From contig BCHX01000001.1 in NCBI GenBank assembly GCA_001599755.1, forward strand, positions 1,240,001 through 1,304,000: a stretch of DNA of 64,000 nt, in the 5' to 3' direction. The stretch comes from Gliomastix tumulicola. Lineage: Eukaryota; Ascomycota; Sordariomycetes; Hypocreales; Bionectriaceae. Positions 57,163 through 64,000 of the stretch are shown piece by piece. The notes under the pieces are model-generated. The model ran no database searches. It was not told the origin of the DNA and worked only from the letters and a program-made list of their open reading frames with translations. How positions within the stretch are numbered: the first letter of the stretch is position 1; each line of letters begins with the position of its first letter. A program made the position numbers and the translations under genes.

Positions 57163-57498
57163 TTATCCTCGTCTCCCAAGCCAAAATGCATTTAAAATGG
57201 GCATACTCTTGGCCGGCGGCGTGGTGCTTTCGTTGCTGCCGTTCGATTCGTGCTGAGACGCATCCGTGCCGCGATTTCGACCCTCCTCGAGGTGAGCTGC
57301 CGTCCTGCGAGCTTTCCGCTTCTGCTCCGCGTGCCGGCAGTAGAGGATCAAGGCCAGCACGACACTGAAGGCTAGAACGGTGCCGACAATGATGCCGATT
57401 TCCACATTTGTCATGCTTTTGTGTTGGACGTCCTCGAACTCTTCAGGGGAGTGGAAATCTCCTGCCTGCTCGTGGTTGGTCGGGTAGCCGTTCGACAT
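57163..57498 (-). CDS. Small single-pass membrane protein, function unknown
   Basis: Single exon, 111 residues, ATG at 57498. An acidic, hydrophilic N-terminus (about 30 residues: GDFHSPEEFEDVQHKSMTN) precedes one hydrophobic helix (VEIGIIVGTVLAFSVVLALI), then a Cys and a strongly basic stretch (YCRHAEQKRKARR). The tail is rich in Ser, Asn, Glu and Thr. With no signal peptide and positive charges after the helix, an N-out, C-in type III orientation is likely. Third positions are GC-rich through residue 100, which supports a real gene; the last ten codons are less biased, so a missed splice near the end is possible. I do not recognise the family. A CCCACGTGGG palindrome sits 13 bp upstream of the ATG. 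Confidence 0.55.
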   Translation of the reverse strand: MSNGYPTNHEQAGDFHSPEEFEDVQHKSMTNVEIGIIVGTVLAFSVVLALILYCRHAEQKRKARRTAAHLEEGRNRGTDASQHESNGSNESTTPPAKSMPILNAFWLGRRG

Positions 57499-58292
57499 GG
57501 TTTCTTGCTTCCCACGTGGGCAGAGGCGGCGCGGCAGGCTCTAGAATTCTAGTTTTCTCGATCAGCGGCGGTGATCCTGTCGCACGCCATACGTGGGTTT
57601 GCTCTCACCGTTTTGGACGAGGGGTGTTTTGGCCGAATGTGTGAGTTCTGAGGCACGAACTGATGCACCTCGCAGACTGACTTTGACGATTTTGAAGAGA
57701 ACGGATGAGAAGGGCCAAAAACTAATTCTTGTCCTTATTCTGCAGTCGCAACATTGATCACTACGGCTTGCACAAGTTTATTCATGAGTCAACTAAGAAT
57801 TATCTCACAATAAGACCACTCGGGTGTCACCTTGCAATGGTGAGCTTGACCTGACGCCACGGTAAGTGCAAGGCAGGCAACACAACCCGACAACAGCTGC
57901 TCTATGGCCACGACAGGTCTCCTACTATTATTGCACGTCGCTTCGACGGTAACCAAAATACCAACTGTCAACTACCAATCTCGACTATCCCGACAGCCTC
58001 TTGCACCGTTTGCCAGCCACCCGATCCTCAAATTACACCCGTGTGACCAAAGCACTCCCCTACCGTTCCTGAATGGCATGATAGGCGCGAATCCCTACCG
58101 TGGCGTGTGGCACATGGCAACCAACAACGGATACGGACCAGACCAGACTAGACTGTGCATGACCTGCGAACACATGGACGTTGCATTCCTCCGATGGCAC
58201 AGCGAGAGATGCAAGCGAGAGGAGGGCTCCGCCAGCACATGGACTTGACAGCCACGGCGCAGACGTCAGACCAGTCGTCTCCAACGTTGTGA
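57499..58292. other. Intergenic: small membrane gene promoter and P450 3' end
   Basis: 794 bp. Apart from the CCCACGTGGG palindrome I see nothing; open frames are short and unbiased. Confidence 0.5.
57511..57520. promoter_or_regulatory. CCCACGTGGG palindrome
   Basis: Perfect 10-bp palindrome with a CACGTG core, 13 bp upstream of the small membrane protein's ATG. That is closer than a usual activator site, so it may lie within the leader. Confidence 0.3.
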
Positions 58293-60301
58293 TTAGGACC
58301 CGGCGTGGCTGAAACTAACCAGACACCCGTTGGTCAAGCTCGTGGTTGTGCTCATGTTCTGGAGCATGGGCCGGTCGTCTCTCGCTTCCACACCCTCAAA
58401 TGTCTGGAGGATTCTCGTGACGACATAAGACATCTGCGTCAGGGCGAATTGCTGCCCGATGCACGTGCGTGGACCGCCGCTGAAGGGAAGATACTCCCAC
58501 CTGATGTTTCCAAAGGGGATCACGCGCACGATGGTCAGTCTGCGGAAGATGGTGTGGGGAGCTAAGAGACAAGAGAGAGGGAGGGGAGGACGGCAAATGC
58601 ATGCACTCACGTGGTTCTCAGCTTCTCCCACCTCTCGGGACGGAACTCCTCAGCATCTTCACCGAAATAGTCTTGTCGGCGATGAAGACTGTACAGGCTC
58701 CACCGGACGGCTGTGCCCTTGGGGACAAACAGCGAGTGCTGGCCGTGCGAACCGCCTCCCTTGGGTAGGACAAGATCCTTGGCAGCGACTCGCATGTTCG
58801 TGACGACGGGCGGCCATAATCTGAGGGCTATATCGTTGCGCCCGCTGCGTTAGTCTCCTAACGTTACGAACACGAAGCGTCCACGGGGACGGGGGAGGGG
58901 GTGCGTTTGGAGATTTGGGGGCCGAGAAAGGTTGCATCGACGGGCCAGGCCTTGGGGGCCAGGCAACCAATCAAGCCAGACGAAGGGAAAGTTCGGCACG
59001 GTGAACCGCAGGGAAAGGGGGTGCAACTAACTCTCCTTGAGAACCATGTTGAGGTACTTGAAGCCTTTCAGGTCCTCCCATGTCGGCTTCGCCGCCCCCA
59101 ATACCGCAATTTCGGACCTTATCTTGCGTACCACGTCAGGCCGTCTTCCCAGGGTCCAGAAGAGCGCGCTCATGGTGCCGGCACTCGTGTCCCTCCCACC
59201 AATGATGATGGCGAGCAGCTGATCGCGGATATGCTCGGCTGAGGCACCGCTGCCGAGCAGCTCGTTCAGGAAGACGTACGGGCGCTCCTTGACCCTGGTG
59301 TCATCCGACAAGGCTTTGGAGACGTACCGGTCAATGAAACGCTGACAGGTCTTGACGGCCTCGTCGAACTGTCGGTCTGGAACGAGGTAAGCGGCCCAGC
59401 CTTTGCGGGCGCGGATGGCTGAGGTGAGGAGGGCGTGGTCAAACGCCCTAGCGAATCCGAGGGTCTCGTCCGTGGGGTCTACGAGCGTGTTGGTCGAGTA
59501 TCCGAGCCTGGAACCCGAGTCAGCCTCGCACCCCTTTGCACGGCCACATGACATGATCAGATCCGAATCGGCTGTCGCTATGACTTACATGAAATCCGTC
59601 GCCGCGTCCATGGTGAAGAGGTAGAGGAGTCCCTGCAGTTCGACCGTGCTCCCGTCACTGGGGATCCTTCCCAGCAGTCTCTCCACGTGTCTGTCCAGAC
59701 ACTCTAGGTCTGCAATCTGGTTCCTCACAAACGTCGGCCTGATCATTGCCCTCCCCTCCTGCCACTCCTTCCCATTCACCGAGAAGATGGCATGCGGCCC
59801 CAAGGTGAGCTCTGTCGTCTTCTGCCTCACGCCGCCGATAGGCCAGTCCTCGAACTGCGTCGACAGCAGCGCCTTGAGCACCTCCGCGTCGCTGGTGAGC
59901 AGGATCCACTCCCCGAGACTCAGATGCCAGAACGTGGAGCCCAGCGAGCGGAAGAAGCCATCGAGATGCTCGAGCAGGCGGCCCTCCCGCAGAGCCCGCG
60001 TTCCCTGCAGCAGCCAGTCGACGCCGAGGACCGGGTCGCGGTGCGGGAAGATCGGTGCCTGCCTGGTGTCGTGCAGGCGGATGCTACGCTGCCAGTAGTG
60101 CTGGCGCCGCGCAAGGAGGAACAGCGGCACGGCGAGGGCGGCGAGCCACGGCGACGCTATCGTGTGCGGCGCGGGCGGGACGAGGAAGGGGAGGAGGAGG
60201 CCTGCTGTGGCTGTGGCGAGGTGCTGCCAAACACGCTCGCCCACGTACACTGCGGAGTAGCCGCCCGCCGCAATCGTGATACCCAGGTACAGACTCTCCA
60301 T
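58293..60301 (-). CDS. Cytochrome P450, CYP52-like (fatty acid or alkane hydroxylase type)
   Basis: ER-membrane haem monooxygenase. Four exons: 60301-59589, 59507-59032, 58827-58611 and 58500-58293, with introns of 81, 204 and 110 bp, give 537 residues. Hydrophobic anchor segments occupy residues 1-60. The I-helix motif is GGRDTS near 341-346, ExxR is ETLR at 396-399 (the Thr codon is split by the 204-bp intron), and the haem loop is FSGGPRTCIGQQFAL with C482. The sequence RWEKLRTT joins WEYLPF across the last intron, which restores the spacing usual in this clan. The haem-region pattern GGPRxCxGQQFAL is typical of CYP52 and related fungal families that omega-hydroxylate fatty acids or alkanes. 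Substrate is inferred only. No biosynthetic cluster partners are adjacent. Confidence 0.9.
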
Positions 60302-61234
60302 TCTCTCGCGATGATTAGTACTTACTTACTTACTGATGTGACTCGCCGTGTTTGAGTGTGAACGAGACGGGCGCGTTTATTAATCGGGGTTTTTTCACAC
60401 ACTGTATCGGATCTTGTCCATCCGATTGACGTCCGCCGCACTTCGCCGCAAGCCATCTCCAACTCTGCCAGTCTGTCTGTCAGTCACCTGACTGACGTTG
60501 GATCGATCCCTCTCCCCCCCCTCACATTCCAGCGTCGCATTGAGTTCCTGCTTATGGGACGCCAAACGAGCCTCGGCTCTCAATCCCCACACAACATGTA
60601 CCCAAAAACTGCAGGTTGTGTCTATATCCAGGCATGACATTCGACCATGGGGTTCGAAAAATAACTGCAGGGTCGCAGTGGGTTTTTTTGTCTCTCTCGC
60701 GACGACTCGCGTATTCATGCCGTCTCTGGACCGTCGTGTCACTAGGCAGACAGACAAACATGCCCGCAAACCACGGCGTGACGCGTGACGGGGATTGCCT
60801 GCCGTCTGATGAGCTCTTCATTGGATCAGATGAACCCGCCGTTGCTGTAAGAAACGAGATTGGTGGTTAGTTCAGTTCAAAGGGCGATTTACCCTGGTAA
60901 ACGAGCATAATACACCCTCTCTGCTTATGTGTATTTTTGCGGCGACTCTTTTTCTCCCCCGCCTGGCTGCATTGAGAAGGTAAGGTAGATTTCTTGTCAG
61001 ACGGGACTGGAAAAAAGGGGTAACGATTCATTGGGAAAAAAAATAAGGATGGCTTGCATATGTACATGGAGATATTGAAAACATGGTAGGCTTTTCTTTT
61101 GATAGCTCAGCAATCCAGACCAAAAAAAAATCCTCCCCGAGGAAGATATAAAAAGAGGGAAAAAAAAAGACAGGGGTGGGGGAGTGAAAGGTTGAATCTC
61201 CCCCCTCTCATCTAGATATCACTTATGACGCCTT
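60302..61234. other. Intergenic: P450 promoter and ARG5,6 3' end
   Basis: 933 bp, T/A-rich toward 61000-61200 with short A runs (61122, 61160). No gene seen. Confidence 0.5.
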
Positions 61235-64000
61235 TTACATGGTAGGGATACCCTCAAACTCTGCGTAGCCGAGGGCGAGGTTCAGGTTTTCTGTAGGATT
61301 TGGAACGTCAGCAAAAAGGATCAAAGAGAAACAAAGGAAACGAGGGTCGAGGTTTCACGTACGCAAGCACTGTGTAGCAGCACCCTTATTTAGGTTGTCC
61401 TATTTCCGTCGTCAGCCAAGGATGTATTCTGGGGAGTTCAAGTTGAGTTCCGTGGGACTTACGATGCTGGCGCATACGACGACACGCTTGCCGCTGCTGT
61501 GGACGGCGAAGGCACCGATCTCAACGCCGTGCTTGTCGACGATGTTCTTCACGAGCTGTTTCATTGTGTCAGTCTCTCGATCATGTGGAACAAGTGAGCG
61601 GGAAGGTTGGCAAACTTACAGGAGCCTCGCCAACGACCTTGACGAGCTTCTCGCCGGCGTAGCGCTCTTGGTAGAGGTGGCGGATATCCCTCGAGGTCAT
61701 AGTCTTGTTGAGAGGGATCGAGATAGTGTGATGGATGCCGCGGAACCACTGTTTCAAAGTCAGCACTGCGAATTCAGCAGTTTGGACGAAGGGGATCGTA
61801 CCGAGGCGACGTGGGGGATGAAGGCCACGGTTGTTCCGAGGTGGGTGCTGATCTCGCGCTCGTGGATGTGATCAGTCAAGCTGTAGGGTAGAATGTTGTT
61901 TGTGAGGAAGTTGACGTCGTTCTTCGGGCTGGGCTTCGTGCCGGCACCGCTGTAGCCGGACACACCAAAGACAGTAGGAAGGCCGGAGATGTGGTCGAGG
62001 AGAGGAGCAATGCCCAGCTGGGCAGCCGTGGCGAAGCAACCAGGGTTGGATATCCGCGTCGCCTGGTAGATCTGGTTGCGCCTCGTGATCTCAGGCAGGC
62101 CGTACGTCCTGTTGACCTATGATTAGCTGCGTTACTCTCCCCCGTCGTCGATTTCGTGGAACTCACCAGGTGTTGTCGAAGCGGTAGTCGGCGGAGAGAT
62201 CGACAATGACGCTCTTCTTGCCGGTGGCCTTCTCAGCCTCATCGATAGCCTCGATGTAGGGCTTGCAGACACCGTTGGGGAGGGCCATGACCCAGCAGTC
62301 GATCTTGCCCTCCTTGGCGAGGGCACCCACGTCCTCGGCGGCGAGGTTCTCGTAGATGACCTTGCGCTTGGTGTAGCCCTTGAGCTCCGTGCCGGCGAGC
62401 TCTCGGGACGAGACGTGCCTGAGGTCCATGAAGGGGTGGGCGTTGAGCAGGTCGATTAGGGCCTGGCCGGTGTATCCTCGAGCACCGATCAGACCGACGC
62501 GGGCGGGGACGTCGTTGGAGGCGTTCTTCTTGCCCAGAGGAGGGTTGGGGTTGGTCGTCGTGGCGAATCCTCGTCGCTGCTGGTGGCCGAAGGTCTGCTG
62601 GCCACGACGGGCAAAGGTGGAGTAGGCACGGGCAGACTGGCCGCCCTGGGCCTGGGAGAGGTTCTTGTTGGCAGTCTGGGCAGCGCGGCGGAGACGAGCC
62701 TCGAGGTTGGTGTCACCGAGCATGGCACGGCCGTGGGAGATGAAGTCCTTGTGGATGGGGCCGAGCTTGTCCGAGCGGAGATCGCAGCCATAGTAGAAGA
62801 GAACGCTTCCGTTGTGGTTGAAGCTGCCGTCAGCCTTCTCGAAGAACCAGGTGAGGTTCTCATCCTCCTCACTAACGGTCCAGACCAGGCTGGGGTTGTC
62901 CTTGCGGACGGCGGCAAACACATTCTCGGCCACGTTGGTCAGCCAGCCGGACTTGGTGATGTTGAGAGTAGCCAGGGTGGCCAGGGGGCGGTCCTCGCTG
63001 GGAGGGAGGACAATGGCGAGGCACTGCATGGCCTCATCGAAGTAGGCAGTGAAGGGGTTCTCCCGCAGGACGTCCACGAACCGGTCAACGGTGGCCTCGG
63101 CATCCAGACCCTCGCGGTCGCGGATGAGGGTCTCCTTGATCTTCTCCAGATCCTCAAACTCCTCGACGGCATTGGCCTTCTGGATCTTGTCACCACGGCG
63201 GATGAGCGTTCCGGCACCGGAGTCGGTGAACAGCTCCTTCTGCAAATCGCTAGGGTGGATGATAGCGACACTGGAGGTGCGAGGAAGCGTGTCAAGCAGC
63301 TCCTTAATCTCCTTGATCTTGAGACGGGTTCCGTACCGGCACCACGGCTGGGACATGAGGTGGTCAAACTCCTCGTCGAGGTTGATGTGGGAGATCTTCT
63401 CGCCCTCGCCGTCGAAGAGACCGCCCTTCTCGGACAGGTAGACGACCTTGAGGGGCTCTAGCGCACGGGCGAGCTCGGCAGCAGCGACATCGGCATTGAC
63501 GTTGAGCAGACGGCCGTCCTCCGACTCGGCCATGGAGGTCATGATGGGCACGTAACCCGCCTCGATGGACCTCTCAATGGCCGCCTTGTTGACCTTTGTA
63601 ATCTTGCCGACATACTGCCACTTCTCCTTGTCGAGGTAGTCGGCCATGAAGACGCCGCCGAGGGAGCGGGTCGCGACGCCGAGCTCATCGAGCCTGTCCG
63701 TCAGCCGCAGGTTCTCCTCGAGGAACAGCTTCCGGGCGACGCCGAGCGTCTTGGCGTCGGTGACGCGGATGCCCTCCTCGAACTGCGGCTCGACGCCCGC
63801 CTCCTCGAGGAGCTTGTTGAGCTGGGGCCCCGCGCCGTGGACGATGACCGGGTAGAGCCCCAGCTCGTACAGGAAGAGCAGGCTGCGGCACAGCTCGTCG
63901 ATGTACTCGGTGAGGATGGCGCCGCCGACCTTGATGACGGCGAACTTCTGGGACGAGACCGAGGTGAAGAGCTTGAGGTACTGTTGGCCCTCGCGGCGGC
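61235..64000 (-). CDS. ARG5,6: Bifunctional acetylglutamate kinase / N-acetyl-gamma-glutamyl-phosphate reductase (partial, 5' end outside window)
   Basis: Mitochondrial polyprotein for steps two and three of arginine synthesis (Neurospora arg-6). The start lies beyond 64000. Exons: 64000-62167, 62108-61802, 61748-61620, 61555-61463, 61399-61363 and 61290-61235; five introns of 53-72 bp cluster in the reductase end. The kinase part begins in the window at KFAVIKVGGAIL with YPVIVHGAGPQLNKLLEEAG, and a GNAT-like domain follows (DPSDLQKEL.. to FNHNGSVLFYYGCDL). The reductase starts at VGLIGARGYTGQALIDLL and contains the active-site SNPGCFATAAQLG. Between them lies a basic Ser/Arg/Thr-rich linker (ARAYSTFARR, RRGFATTTNP) that looks like an internal mitochondrial cleavage site. 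It ends GYAEFEGIPTM. The tiny 37-nt exon is supported by phase and by homologous protein continuity. Confidence 0.94.

Noticed and set aside
58293..60301. Secondary-metabolite cluster around the P450
   Set aside because: Neighbours are an arginine biosynthesis gene, a small membrane protein and a splicing factor; there is no backbone enzyme, transporter or cluster regulator.
1..64000. CRISPR array, prophage, intact transposon, telomeric repeat or rRNA
   Set aside because: No spaced direct repeats of suitable length, no integrase, transposase or reverse transcriptase motifs, no TTAGGG arrays and no rRNA-like sequence were seen.

Overview
The window looks like nuclear DNA of a filamentous ascomycete (Pezizomycotina, most likely a sordariomycete). 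The evidence is GC-rich third codon positions, many short introns (mostly 50-110 bp) with GTRNGT-like donors and CTRAC-type branch points, long pyrimidine-rich leaders, and genes typical of moulds: GH55 glucanase, fused siroheme synthase, GT2 of hyphal growth, a CYP52-like P450 and bifunctional ARG5,6. I see no prokaryotic operon, CRISPR array, prophage, intact transposon, rRNA or convincing tRNA. Exon joins were worked out by hand from splice signals and reading frame; there is no transcript evidence.

Layout. 0-13 kb: lipoyl synthase (+), GH55 beta-1,3-glucanase (+), SPOUT RNA methyltransferase (-), thioredoxin-domain membrane protein (+), mitoribosome assembly factor Rsm22 (+), fused siroheme synthase (+). 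13-20 kb: ferric reductase (-), then 5 kb without a convincing gene. 20-32 kb: MIC19 (+), TYW3 (-), PAPS reductase (-), phosphoserine phosphatase (+), a small mitochondrial membrane protein (-), Erf2-type palmitoyltransferase (+). 32-46 kb: New1/Elf1-type eEF3-family ATPase (-), GT2 glycosyltransferase (-), 4.3 kb gene-free, GH16 membrane-anchored glucanase-like protein (-). 46-64 kb: a gene-poor stretch around a GPI-type fasciclin protein (+), then RNPS1-like splicing factor (-), a small membrane protein (-), a P450 (-) and ARG5,6 (-), which runs off the right edge.

Themes. Mitochondrial proteins are frequent (lipoyl synthase, Rsm22, MIC19, the 27.3 kb protein, ARG5,6). Reductive sulfur assimilation appears twice: siroheme synthase makes the sulfite reductase cofactor and PAPS reductase makes sulfite. 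Cell wall and surface work is represented by GH55, GH16, GT2 and fasciclin. These look like ordinary neighbours rather than one co-regulated cluster. I found no clear new multi-gene system. The most useful irregularities are a probable GC-AG intron in the thioredoxin gene, shared CACGTG boxes upstream of five genes, an A29 tract downstream of an intronless small gene, and a 14-bp tandem repeat upstream of the ferric reductase.
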